From Massariosphaeria phaeospora (lineage: Eukaryota > Ascomycota > Dothideomycetes > Pleosporales), in assembly GCA_011032825.1 (NCBI GenBank), contig JAADJZ010000010.1, forward strand, positions 620,001-684,000: DNA of 64,000 bases. Direction: 5' to 3'. Under the pieces are notes generated by a model that saw only the letters and a list, made by a program, of their open reading frames with translations, searched no databases and had not been told where the DNA came from. The translations under genes and the position numbers were made by a program. This document shows positions 10,360-20,958 of the stretch, piece after piece; position 1 is the first letter of the stretch; every line of letters begins with the position of its first letter.

Positions 10360-13300
10360 TTGTTTGAATGATATCATAATTATCGTAGAGCTAGTATATA
10401 ACTACCGGAAAATGGAATTTCAGAAGGCAAATGTAAGAACTCTTTTCTCGCACACAGAATTTTACTCAACTGCGGGGGAGTTTGGTTCGCACTAGCTTAG
10501 GGCGGTTTTGGGGTATTATATTATGTAACAGCTTTTTAGTACTTTTCGCGTTGGTCAGGCCTAAAATAGCGAAGACTTCGTCGCACGGTCCCTCCAAATG
10601 CTTGACTTATGATTGGATAAGATTGCATGTCTACAGCCAGGCTGAAAGCCCAGATCACTTGGCCTATTCTCAGAATTGGTTAACGCCACCGGACGTGCTT
10701 CCTATTTCAGACTCAAGTTTCCAACTTTCGGAATCCGAGAAGCAGCCGCGTGCGTGAATCATTGGCTAGTATTAAATTTCATTTGGAATGCCCATGCAGC
10801 TTGTGATGACTCGATATTGTAATGTAACGTAGCTGGTGCTGCTTGAGCAGCGTGCGGCGAGATCTTCTTGGCCAGCGGGCTTTCAATCGACTTCCTGCTT
10901 TCGAGATTCGGTTACCAGTGCATTCCCTTCCGTTTTGGAGATCCGGACTTCCACAAGGCGCAAGTACCTACAAAGGTACGTTATGACTTATGAGCTAGTT
11001 ATCCACTAACTGAATTAGGAATATGCGTTGCAGCTACTGGTTCCGACTCCCGAATCTCAAGAGACAATCTGTGGTTGCCTTTTGCTGCGCGCGCCTATGT
11101 CGAAACCTCTATAGCGATCCAAAATAATCATGTTGTTCGAAATTGTACGGAGTATGGGATAGGCAATCATGAAAACTCGTGCAGCCGTCTCCTCTTGCGT
11201 GGCTGTATTTCCTGCGTGGCTGTAACGACGGCGTGGTTCGCCGCATGTGCACGCCGGGCTAGCGACCGCCGCCGCGAGCGCTGCCGAGGGCAGCTAAGAC
11301 TCCGGGCGGCGTGCGGTCGCCATGTTTGAGGTGGAGTCCCAAGCTCTTGGGTTGCGCCTTTTCGCGGGCAGGCAGAGCAATAGATCTTTACCAGCTATCC
11401 GTGATTGATATTCAAGGGCTACCTCTGAAAAATATCAGAATCTGTCGGTACACAATTATGTGTTGCTGTCACTCTTCCTTCGCGAGCGCGCTAGTCTCTT
11501 TGGGCCTAGCACCATCTTGGCGGCCACACACATTATGTGGAGAGATCTGTACCATAGTAGCTCGATATAGCTATCAATACGATAGGATTCAGATCTCTGT
11601 CACCCGTGCTAGTACGCAATTCCTTCCAACAGAATCACTATAACCTGGTTAGGTGTGCGGGTGAAGTACTACTCCGGTATGGAGAACACCGTATATGAAG
11701 ACATGTCTTTTTTCTTTGTCCAGAGTCCATGACAAGCCTCTACGATAGCTTCGTTATGCTATCGAACTCTCCGCATAGCTTGTGTATTGCGGCATGCTGG
11801 CAGGTTGCTGGATAGGGTTAGCCACACCAGTTATATCAGCCTCGGTCCTGGCCCCGTGAAAACCGCCAGCGGAAAGTTGCTCTATCCCCGCAAACCTTTT
11901 TACACTACCTTACCTTTGCGCATCGTGACTAGGCTCTTGGTAGAGTATGACTTGCTGCCTTTTTACAATATATTCTGTCAGCGCATGCCTATCTAGCGTC
12001 TTTATTTTCTAAAGCAACCAATATCTACATTTCCTTTTAAGCATGATAACTCTGCGACAGGAGCGGGACAGAAATAACATCTAAATACGCTCTGTAACAG
12101 CGCTGCATAAGAGGTAAGTTCTAAGCTTGTCCCCGCCACCCTCTACTAATAATACTTAGCAGTCTACCGTATGCCGTATCATGCTGCGGAACTACCACTG
12201 CCTTCTTAATCAACCCCCTAATAACCATTAGACCTACATTATGTGGCTCTGGTCGAGCGCCAAGGTCGCGTTGCCTATTAGATGCAATTGTCTCTTTTCT
12301 AGTTCTTCCACGAGCGCGTTGTATATGTGATGTTATAGGAGTCGCGATGGATAGAGCGGCGAGAAGGCCACGGCCGTTAGAACACACCGACAAAGTACAA
12401 GAAAGCCTATTAGCACATAAACATCTCATTTCTTTCGGCATCACGTAGCACACCACTATGTGCGTATCAATCGACGAGGTTTCGCTGATGAGTCCGCCAT
12501 GTCTGCAGCAGCATCCAAGGTTTCCAGGGACCAGGGTCAATTTCCCGGTTCTACCCTGCGCATTACCGCTGGTCTCATTCCTACTTCGACCTCAGCTTCG
12601 GACTCATCTCAACACAAATTCTGAGACGGTAGCTACAGGGATTTCCAGTGGAGAGCTTGTCCAGCTGCTAAGGGAAGCACAGAAATGGCATGCCAGCCGC
12701 AGCAGTACCCACCAGCCACTAGCCCCGGACTCTGGCTCCACGTTCTTCGAGCGCTAGAGGACAGGAGCAACTACTTACCTGCTTCCGATTCCGTCACGAC
12801 ATTGCGTCGACCAGGCTCCAGCATATCACTAGTGTTCCAGTCCGCAGCAACACCGCCCAGCAAGCGTTGAGGAGCTGTGCTACGACGCACAGAAGAGACC
12901 AACTGCTTAGGGTCCCTGGCCAGTACCATGCCAAATGTCCTTAGACGACAGCACCTGGGCCAACCACTAGAAAGCTCGAAATAGACCAACCTTGGTGCCG
13001 CAATGACAAAGTGCAGATAGGGGCTATTTCTGGATGAGCCCGAGAGCCGTGGAGGGCATAGCTATTCTAAAACAATGGTTCTTCCCCCTAATGATCCGGG
13101 TCACTGAGGCTGAGTCCAGTGACTGGTGCGAAGTCCTGTGTCCGGGCGTCTAAAGAGACCCAACCACATGCCCACAGATTAAATGGAATGACGGGGGGCT
13201 TGGACACGAAACATACAGGAGGAGCGGCGGCGGCTGCGCAAGGCAGACAGGTCGAGGCGTTGAGAGGGTGCTCAGTCTATAAGAAGGGCGTGCCCTTACA

Positions 13301-13505
13301 CAGAACTCTCTCACACGCAAGTTTTCAGATATCTCAAGCACGAAGAGCAACGACCCGTACATCGGTTATCTCTCCACTTTCCTCACTATAGCGACTCGAT
13401 TTCCTAGCCCCTAGGATGTCAAGTTCTCGGCCGTTGCGCATAGCCCTCAGGCTGATACCCATCATGACGGTCATCGTCCGTGTAAGATCTGCACATATCC
13501 CGTAA
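10360..13505. other. Gene-poor interval, no supported gene
   Basis: About 3.1 kb without a convincing coding region. Several ORFs of 60 to 139 codons (for example 12121-12540 minus and 12458-12757 plus) overlap each other on both strands and show no domain. A 7-bp-stem hairpin lies at 11743-11764 (CGATAGC...GCTATCG). A GC-rich imperfect inverted repeat lies near 11263-11323. The interval looks like decayed sequence between the active cluster and the pseudogene zone. Confidence 0.45.
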
Positions 13506-14006
13506 CTTGATCTCGCTGACGACTTATGTAAAGCGGAGCGAGAACTCAAGTTAAACTTGGATAACTATGATTCCAAGTCTGAGTGCAACTCGGACTAAGA
13601 CTACTCTTTATGGGCCGAACTTGACGACGAACTTGACGAAGTCGGTCTCCCTCCAACTGTTGTTAACCGTGGTGCATCTGCCTTAGGGGACCGGAAGCGA
13701 ATTGCGCCAGCCACCAAACGGCACCATCGCCCTGCGGTGGTGAGCAAGTGTCAGAGAAGGCGAATTGCATCCCTATCGCCGGACCGCTACTACGCTAAAC
13801 TACGCTACGTACCAGAACAAAAGTAGGAGATTAAAAATCTATTGGATGTTTACCTTATGCCCGATGGCTCAACAAGGTATCTCTTGGAATGGTTGCCAAC
13901 AACTGTAGCCGATCATGAACTCGATGAATCGGTACGAGCGCAAGCTGAAGCAATGTTTGAGAAGAAGTATGGGGTTGGGTGCACCCACAGGTCAGAATCT
14001 TTGTAG
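13506..14006 (+). pseudogene. Broken ORF of unknown function with two transition-type stops
   Basis: A single frame runs from just after a TAA at 13503 to a TAG at 14004, broken only by TAA at 13596 and TAG at 13824. Each stop is one C-to-T change from CAA or CAG. The protein-like stretches include DYSLWAELDDELDEVGLPP, a basic patch DRKRIAPATKRHHRP, LLDVYLMPDGSTRYLLEW and ESVRAQAEAMFEKKYG. Charge patterning and length without other stops argue for a former exon. A possible upstream exon (MSSSRPLRI, from 13418, followed by a GTAAGA donor) is weak. I do not recognise the family. The mutation type and the neighbouring dead NLR gene suggest RIP inactivation. Confidence 0.5.
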
Positions 14007-14504
14007 CGTATGGATTTGGGCAGCCATAGGGGGTGAGACCTTACTTTGGCACTTTTTTTGTCAGCCAAAACCGAAGCTTTAGGTCCTGGCGCTGCAGGCC
14101 GTTCTCTATCGCGTTTTTCACGTCCAGCGGGACTCTCAACGCTCTTTCTTGGAGGATTATGGTATAAGTAACTAATTAGTTTCCAACATGTTTTCTTATT
14201 GTTTGCCATTGTAGCTGGTTCCGTCAAACGTGGGTGAAATGAACACTAAGTGGCTAGTCACTTCAGGCGCTGCGCCACCGGTCTTTTCTACGTCTCCTTG
14301 CAAGCTCAAATATAATATCAATTCTGCTCATAGCGTCTAATGCAACGCCACACAGTCTATCACTTAACGTCCCTCCCTGGAGGTCGAAAACCCCCCCGCT
14401 TAGAAAAATGTGACGGGTACTTTGACTTGCAACTGCTAAAGCTCAGCCTACGTACTAACATCTGATACAGTTCTCCGTAGGTCTCCTGCTGCCGCTAATG
14501 GCAG
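14007..14504. other. Interval with no supported gene
   Basis: About 500 bp between the broken ORF and the 3' end of the NLR-like pseudogene. A 104-codon minus-strand ORF (13913-14227) overlaps the broken ORF antisense and shows no motif. Nothing else is visible. Confidence 0.4.
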
Positions 14505-17500
14505 TTACACCTCTATATGCTGCAAAGCAGACTCGTAGTGACCAAGGCATGCTGCAGCAGTAGGATGCTGTACACCAAGTACTTTGACGTACCCTTCGTA
14601 TGCTCGCTGATACAGACTAACTGCAGCAGAGTAATGCTGCTCCTGATGAGAGAAGAAGGCTAGACGGTATACGCTGGTGAGTGTGTCTGGGTGCTCTCGC
14701 CCAAGCACCTTCTCTGATCCTTCCAGATCTCGTCGATGCATCGCCTCGGCCTCGTCGTACTTTCCCTGCCTCTCCAGCAAGCTGGCTGACGCTGACGAGC
14801 GTGTCCGGGTGCTCTCGCCCAAGCACCTTCTCTGATCCTTCCAGATCTCGTCGATGCATCGCCTCGGCCTCGTCGTACTTTCCCTGCCTCTCTAGCACCG
14901 TCCCAAGCTAGCTGACGCTGGTGAGCGTGTCGGGGTGCTCTTGCCCAAGTACCTTCTTCCTAATGTCTAACGACAACCGAAGATATCCCTCCGCTGCTGC
15001 ATACTCTCCCCCCAGAAGCAGATACCATCCCGCGCTTAAACTGCATTTCGCTTGCTTCTTTAACCCTTCTTTGTCTTCTGTCGTATGGCTTGCGACCTCT
15101 TTTAAGTAAAAAAGCAGCACTTTACACTGCTCTCAAGTCTCATAGTCCCCGCTTAAAAACGCATCACTTAGAGCCTGTATCGACTCCTTCACCCACTTGC
15201 CGAGCTCCTTCTCCGCCGCCAGCCACCGCCTCATCGACAGCTGCACAAGCCGGTGCATCGCAACCGCCTGCTCCCCGATCTCGGTCCTCACCATAGAGAA
15301 GCTGACCAACGGCGCTAGAGCATCGTCGAAGTCTAGCTGGCTGGTCGTGCCTTGCAGCAGCCATCGTGGAATCCCCTGCTTGTCGAACATGCTCATCAGC
15401 GCAAGCAGGTCCGCTGCCGACGGCTCCGTCTTCTGGATATGCTGGAACGAAATCTGCTATGTTGCGATCACCGCATGCCGGATGCTGTGGTCGCGCCGGA
15501 TGTCTTTCCACTCCTTCCGGCTAAGCAGGTGCACCTGGTTGGCCTCGCTCTCGCGGAACAGCTCGAGATAGGTGGATATCGTCGTTGTAGATGCTCGTGT
15601 CTTGATGTACGCCCTAGCGTGCGTGATGGCCAGAGGTATGCGCTCCAGCGCGTGGACCAGCGCCTTGGCGTCTGCTCCACTTGACTCGCCAAACGGCACC
15701 CTAGTGTGGAGCAGTGCCAGCGCCTCGTCTTCTCCCATCGGCTCGACCTCGACGACGCCGCCGTGTCCGCCAACAAGATTGGTGGCTGCGATATTGTTCC
15801 TTGACGTGATCAGGATTGTTCCGTGCGCTGTCTAAGGGAGGAAGCTCTTGAGCGGCTTGTTAAGATCCGCCGCATCGACCGGCTGCGAAGGACCTGCGCT
15901 GTTTTCGTCATTACCAAAGAACACGCCGTCGTCGTCGACGTTGTCGAGTATCATCAGCTATAGCCCGTTCCGCCTGTCCGACAGCTAGGCATGGACCAGC
16001 TGCAAGACGTCAGCCTTGGGGTCTTCCCACCCAGGCAGCACGAGCTTGTCGGCAATGTCTTTGTATTCTTGCTAGAACCTAGTAGAGTTGCTTGCGTGTA
16101 TCCAGACTACTAGCATGTGCGGCTCCGCCGTTTGGATTCTGTATGCATACTCGATTGCGATCTGCGACTTCCTAGTCTCTAGTCAGTGTTACTGTCAGAA
16201 ACAGGTACGGTGCGACAATGCTGACCCAACACTACCGAGCCCAACCAGGGCCATGCGCGTATGCGCAGGCGCAGCTACTCTGCACTCGCTAATCGTGGCG
16301 ATAACGCTCTCTCGACTGACAAACAAGTCGTCTCTTGAGAAAGGCACCATAAACAAGGCAGCACTCGCTAGTGGCAGCAACTTGCTATGAGCGCTCTATT
16401 CTGTATGCTCTAAAGGTAACGGTGTTACGTACATGCGACATCCGCAACAGCAGCACGCGGTATCTGCTAACTTTCCAGCTCCTGCTGCACAAAAGCTTTC
16501 AGGACGCCAGAGATAGCACGATAGCCCTAGTTGTCTTTGCTACTAAATCTAGCCATCTACATGTAGTTCGCGTCGATGCTTTCGACAGTCTCCAGCGCTC
16601 GCGAGAGGTCGAGTTTGGATGAGAAGTCGTTCACTACCTGCAGCTGTCAGCTTTGCTTTTAACATGTCTGCGGCGCCTAGCATATAGCAGCATAAACACA
16701 CCTTCGCGTTAAGTCCACTTATGCCAGCAAGGCCCCGCCCCTCTTAGAACGAGTAGATCTTCAGCGTTCTCTTGAACGCAATTGTCTTGAACTCTTTATA
16801 GATGTTGTCCAACACCTCACTGTTCACTTCGAGCGTCTTGAGGAGCCGTTTGTTTGATTCTTGCAGGGCCAGACGAGCGAGGTTCGAAGCGATCTGGCCT
16901 CAACCTGCGTACCCGCTGCCCCGGTGCGGCCTTCTAAGGAAGATGATGAGCTTCGTCTGATCGCGCACTATCTCTAACCGGCGGATCGCCTGCAGCAGCA
17001 CGTTAGCAGGATTGTCGTTGTTCTGCGAACTACCAGGTCCTTACATCTTTTAGGATAATGCTACCAAGACTGTGTGCTACAAATGCAAATGGCTTCTCCA
17101 GCGCTGTTAGACACAGCCTTAAACAAACTTGGCGGTTAGGCTAGTATGCACTTCGTTATCGACTTCTCGCTCAAGCCGGACCGACAGGTCTCGGCTATGT
17201 TGCGAGACACTGTTCTTGTTGTTGGCCTAGAATAGACCTCTAATGACGTCTGCATTGTATCCGTACGTCTACACACAAGCCTGCGGGACGTCCAATGCGA
17301 GGTACTCTTCTGGCCAGAAGACGGTGGACGGTGCCGGTGATGTGGGGCTAGAGGAGGGACCCTGCCCTCGTGCAGTCTCTGTTGCCGAAGACCGGCCTGT
17401 TCGTCGTGTGAACAAAGATCTCAGCCCCTTGGACTTCTTGGTCACGTCGCTGCTGCCGTTGCTTGCGCTCGCCGCCGCCGCCGCCTCCCAGGTCTCTCGA

Positions 17501-17535
17501 GGATGACCTCGGAGGCCGTGGACAAACACTATGCC
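14505..17535 (-). pseudogene. NLR-like (STAND) pseudogene: alpha/beta hydrolase, NB-ARC, TPR
   Basis: The minus strand encodes a decayed fungal NOD-like receptor. N-terminus (17535-16400): SERAC1-like alpha/beta hydrolase with VFVHGLRGHPRETWE, FWPEEYLALDVPQA, FVAHSLGSIILKD (nucleophile Ser in HSLGS) and KLIIFLRRPHRGS, split by introns. Middle: NB-ARC with P-loop GLGSVGKS, rebuilt across a 54-nt intron (16172-16225), Walker B LMILDNVDD, TILITSRN and IPLAITHA. C-terminus: tetratricopeptide repeats (ERQGKYDEAEAMHRRDLEGS, LGREHPDTLTSV), ending near 14505. Seven in-frame stops in the NB-ARC/TPR exon (cta/tca starts at 16072, 15985, 15958, 15832, 15457, 15133, 14908) all share one frame, and two more sit at 17269 and 17227. 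All fit TGG or CAG converted to a stop. An 8-nt deletion between TPR copies shifts the frame. Such proteins act in non-self recognition and programmed cell death. The extreme N-terminus is unclear. Confidence 0.85.
14701..14945 (-). repeat. Near-identical TPR-coding tandem repeats (118 and 126 nt)
   Basis: Two adjacent copies of a 42-codon TPR unit start at 14701 and 14819, and a third more diverged unit starts at 14945. Spacing is 118 nt then 126 nt. The shorter unit lacks the 8 nt between the VSQL codons and the ERQGKYDE codons, which throws the reading frame off. High identity between neighbouring repeats is typical of fungal NLR repeat domains that evolve by unequal exchange. Confidence 0.75.
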
Positions 17536-18163
17536 GCATACCGTCAGCAGGCCTCCGGCGATGTTTGCGATCGTGACCCTACTTTAGGCCGAACTGCTCG
17601 TCGCTCTGCTCGCTGGCAGTCAGCCTGGTCAAGCTGTGCCGGTGCACGGCCGCCATGCGTGCTGCAGGTCCGGAAGCGCGTCACGTTGTCGAGAGCACCG
17701 CGGCGCTGCACAGCTGTTAGAGGCCCGACTTGAGATTCCTGTTCAATCTGCAGCACAGATGCATCGATGAGCTGAGTTGCGAAGGCCATGACTCCAGCCG
17801 TGGCGGGGTGGACGTTGCAGGCGCATCGACCTCAGCCTCTCGCACAGTGGCTCAAGCCAGCAGCAGCCATATGCGCTCTGCCAGTCGTCGGGCGCCAACA
17901 CCTCTTAGCGCTGTCATGCGCGCTTGCGCAGAAGCCACTCACTCCACTGTGTTGGTGTACCGGTACCGGTACCCCGCTATGGCAAGCCCCAGCTTCTCTA
18001 ACACGCAGTCGCCGGGATCTGTCAGTTCACATCCAGTCCAAGTCTGCGAGCAAAGTTAAGTGGGAACAGAAGTTTGCACATCATTTGGCGCAACACCGTT
18101 GTTCTTCTAAGCAATCTGCATAACCTCGAGCACAAAGTTCACAGCAAGCTTATCAACACCAAT
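17536..18163. other. Interval with no supported gene
   Basis: About 630 bp of GC-moderate DNA between the NLR-like pseudogene and the transposase remnant. Overlapping ORFs of 76 to 111 codons on both strands have no recognisable motif. Part may be the former 5' end of the NLR-like gene or flank of the transposon. Confidence 0.4.
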
Positions 18164-18600
18164 TCAGTACAGTTGAGCCACTGGGGCTCTCCAGGGCGAT
18201 GCTGGTGGCTGCGTTGGTTCTAGTATCTCGCCCATCTGCACCTCGTCCTCTAGCACTGGCGGAGCCGCATCTTCTTCCACCGCAGGACTCTTACGCTTAC
18301 GACCCCGTTTCTTCTTGTCCGCAGCAGCTCTATCTTTGGTGGCACGTTTCGATCGTGCTTCCTCTAGTTCTCTAAAGCTCATCACCTTTGCTCTTCCCAA
18401 AACGACTGACCTTGTCGATCGTCGAACTTTGCTTTCACTGTTGACCTTGAAAGAAAATGATTTTGATCTTGGAGGAGAGCTCGTTCAGCGAAGGAAATTT
18501 GAGCGGCACTTGCGAACTTCTGCACGTGCTTTTGTAGTCGCAGCGCCGCACTGTGCCGTGTGTTGTCTCGGTGCGCCAAGGTCTAAAAGCAGCCTATGAG
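18164..18600 (-). pseudogene. C-terminal fragment of a pogo/Fot1-type DDE transposase
   Basis: Two minus-strand frames join through a 1-nt loss. Frame one (about 18579-18430) has RLQKHVQKFASAAQISFAERALLQDQN. Frame two (18164 to about 18440) has VLGRAKVMSFRELEEARSKRA, then KKRGRKRKSP and PWRAPVAQLY. This coiled-coil region, nuclear-signal-like basic cluster and short tail form the usual C-terminal end of fungal pogo/Tc1-mariner transposases. The catalytic core is missing, so this is a relic. It is less base-altered than the AT-rich transposons downstream. Confidence 0.75.
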
Positions 18601-18712
18601 CTGGTGAAAGCTTTGATTGTTGATGCGCCTGACCCGCCCAAAATTGATTGACATGATAAAAGGACGCTATGTAGGCATTCATGCATTGGGAAAAGATAGA
18701 CTGTAATCGCCA

Positions 18713-18862
18713 TTGATATTTCAATTCCATGAACATGGCGGGGCCATATTTATGCAGGCTTGGGCGCCAGGTGTTCGCAGCAATAACTGCAGTTAATATT
18801 TCAATTATATGCACACGGCAGGGCCAGGCTCGTGCGCAAGGTGTTCGGAAGTTAAGAACTGC
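18713..18862. repeat. Decayed tandem duplication of about 75 bp
   Basis: Copy 1 is about 18713-18790 and copy 2 about 18793-18862. Shared blocks in order are TATTTCAATT, ACATGGCGGGGCCA versus ACACGGCAGGGCCA, GCGC(C)AGGTGTTCG and AACTGCA. The copies differ by substitutions and small indels. No coding is seen. Confidence 0.55.
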
Positions 18863-19108
18863 ATTTAGTGTTCGCTGTGTCAGCTCGCGCGCTAGATGGT
18901 GCTAATAGCTAGTGTGCTACCGTGTCCGTGCGCGCGGCGTCCGGAGTCGCGCAGCGTCCGCGGAACACTAAAACACTAGACAAGCTACTAACTTTAACGT
19001 GTTGCACCTTAACTACTACAACAGCTATAAAGGCCGCGCTTGCAGCAATTAAATTGCTTAAACTAAAAAAACAATTTACGTACTAGGCAATTGCTAATTA
19101 GTTTAGTA

Positions 19109-20958
19109 ACGTAATCTACTACTAAGTGGAACACTCTACTAAGTAAAACAAAAAGCCTTGGCATAACCAACTTATGTTACGCATTTTTAATTTTATTGCT
19201 ATTAAACAAAGAGCCTACGTACGTCGTGCTAGCATCTAATTTAGAAAATACTTTTGTATTCTTTTTGCACGTTTGCGCATTGTGCCTAGTTTTGCTGCAG
19301 TTTCTACAGCGCCGTAGAGCTAGTTAGGCTCGTTCTTAATTACTACTACTACAAGCTTTTTTTAATTGCTAAAGCTTTGCAAACGCTTTGGCAGCTACTT
19401 GCGCTGCAGCACTTTTATACTCTATAGTACTACTTTGCTAAATCTACTTTCTTTTGCGCGATTTTTGCTTAGTTATTTCTGCTAGTTGCTTTTTAAGCTC
19501 TTTGTTGCGAGCAGCAAGAAGCGCGTTTTAGTGCAGCATTAGCTTACTACTTTTTATAGGCTAAAAGAAGCCTGCTTAAGCTGTAACAAGTAATTAAGTA
19601 AAAAACTTGCGTACAAGCTTTGACTAAGATCTAAACTTGTGCGTATTGCTTAGTGTTTTTAACTGCTACGGCGTTTCTAGTGCGAGAAGTAGTAGCAAAG
19701 TACACAGCTGTACTTTAAAACAATTAAAAACTACTTGCGCGTTAATAAGAACTAGCTTTAAAACTTTAAAAGCTTTTTTGTAGTTTTTTGTTGTAAACAC
19801 TTTTAAAAAACGCGTTTCTAAAGGCTAGCAAGAAGCTTTTTTTGTTAATATAAAAAACGCGCTAGCGTGCTAAGTTTCTAATACGCTAAAAGTACTTGCG
19901 ATTTAACAGCGAAAAGCAGACTACGTTAAGTAGCTAAAAAATGTGCAACAAGTAGAAAAGCATGCAGAAAGTTAGAATCTTGTATTCAAAGTAGTAGTTT
20001 TTAAAATTCTAGTTAAAGTAGCTTTTATAGCTGTCTAGAATAAGTAGCTAGTATACTTCTACTTAGCGCGTTTTTGTATGCGCGTTAAAGTGCTTTAACT
20101 ACTTTAAACCTAAAGCGTTGTTTGTCTAGCTATTCTTAAAAACTAAGAGCTTCTAATTGCGTAGTATTAAAGCTTTCTCGTATTACGCTAAAATGTAAAC
20201 GCGTTTTTTGTAAATAATAAAGAGCAAGATTGCGTACCTTGCGGCGCAAATGCTCTAGATAACTATTACCCACTCTCGATCGCCTAGCTGAATAAGATTA
20301 AGTTGAGTACGTTTTTAAAAGCTTGTAACAACTTTTATAGAGCTAATTACGCCTATTTAAAAGCTAGTTTTGTTAAAGTTGTGCACGTCGTTGTTGTAGA
20401 CGTTGTACTTAGCTTTAGTATTTTCTACTAGCTTAAACTACGCGCTAATTATTTCTAGATTTTTCTAGAGTATTCTCTGCCTATCTTTAGCTCAATTGAA
20501 AGCTATTTTAAGCTTAGATAAACGCGTTACGAAGCGCGCAAGCTAGTGCTTGCTAACTAGCTTACTACTACGTACAGCTAGTAGTTTATTAGCTATATCT
20601 ACTACTTCGCACAGCCGAAGCGCAAATTCTTGCAAATCAAAGTTGAGAATATATTAAACAATTGTTTGCTTTTTAGTTGCAGTAAGCTTATGTTAAGCGT
20701 AGCGAGTTTTAGAGCAATGCGTAACTCTTTTGCGTTAGCAAGAAAGTATTGTAAAAAGTACCTCAAATGCCTTAGCAGCGCGTTGAAAGCTTTGGAATTG
20801 TTAGCTATTATAAGCAGAAAAAGCAAGCTAAATTCTGCTTTTTTAGTTAGATAATTGCGCGTTTTGTTGTTAAAACATGTTGCGTTGATAAGGGAGTAGA
20901 AGTTTTTGGCAGAAACTATTCTACTTAGTAGAGTGTTCTACTTAGTAGTAGATTACGT
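19109..20958 (-). mobile_element. Pogo/Tc1-mariner element, copy A1 (1,850 bp)
   Basis: A complete element flanked by TA (19107-19108 and 20959-20960). Terminal inverted repeats of about 37 bp start ACGTAATCTACTACTAAGT at the left and read as the inverse at 20922-20958. The mismatches are transitions. Size, TA target and minus-strand DDE coding agree with Fot1-like pogo elements. It is non-autonomous now through RIP-type damage. Confidence 0.85.
19177..20870 (-). pseudogene. Pogo-type DDE transposase of element A1
   Basis: Read on the minus strand with many TAG/TAA stops. From N to C one can follow EFALRLCEVVDIANKLLAV and LARFVTRLSKLKIAFN (HTH_CenpB-type region), then FKLVENTKAKYN, HNFNKTSF (DDE block one, with the expected Asp changed to Asn), GDREWVIVI and FIIYKKRVYI. 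The C-terminal zinc knuckle is C-RN-C-SKTR-H-NAQT-C, with the tail STTYVGSLFNSN ending at the TAA at 19177. The knuckle and tail are standard for this fungal pogo subgroup. The plus-strand 74-codon ORF at 20630-20854 is an antisense shadow. Confidence 0.8.

Noticed and set aside
11743..11764. Hairpin CGATAGC...GCTATCG as a recombination or regulatory site
   Set aside because: A single 7-bp stem with no repeated partner or gene context; expected by chance in this length of sequence.
14681..14911. Plus-strand ORFs over the TPR repeats and 15197-15571
   Set aside because: Antisense to the NB-ARC/TPR coding frame; composition reflects the complement of TPR codons.
20630..20854. Plus-strand ORF MQIKVENILNNCLLFSCSKL... 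and its minus partner, repeated at 34442-34694
   Set aside because: First taken as element-encoded protein; reading the minus strand of A1 in another frame gave a clear pogo transposase (EFALRLCEVVDIANKLL), so these are shadows.
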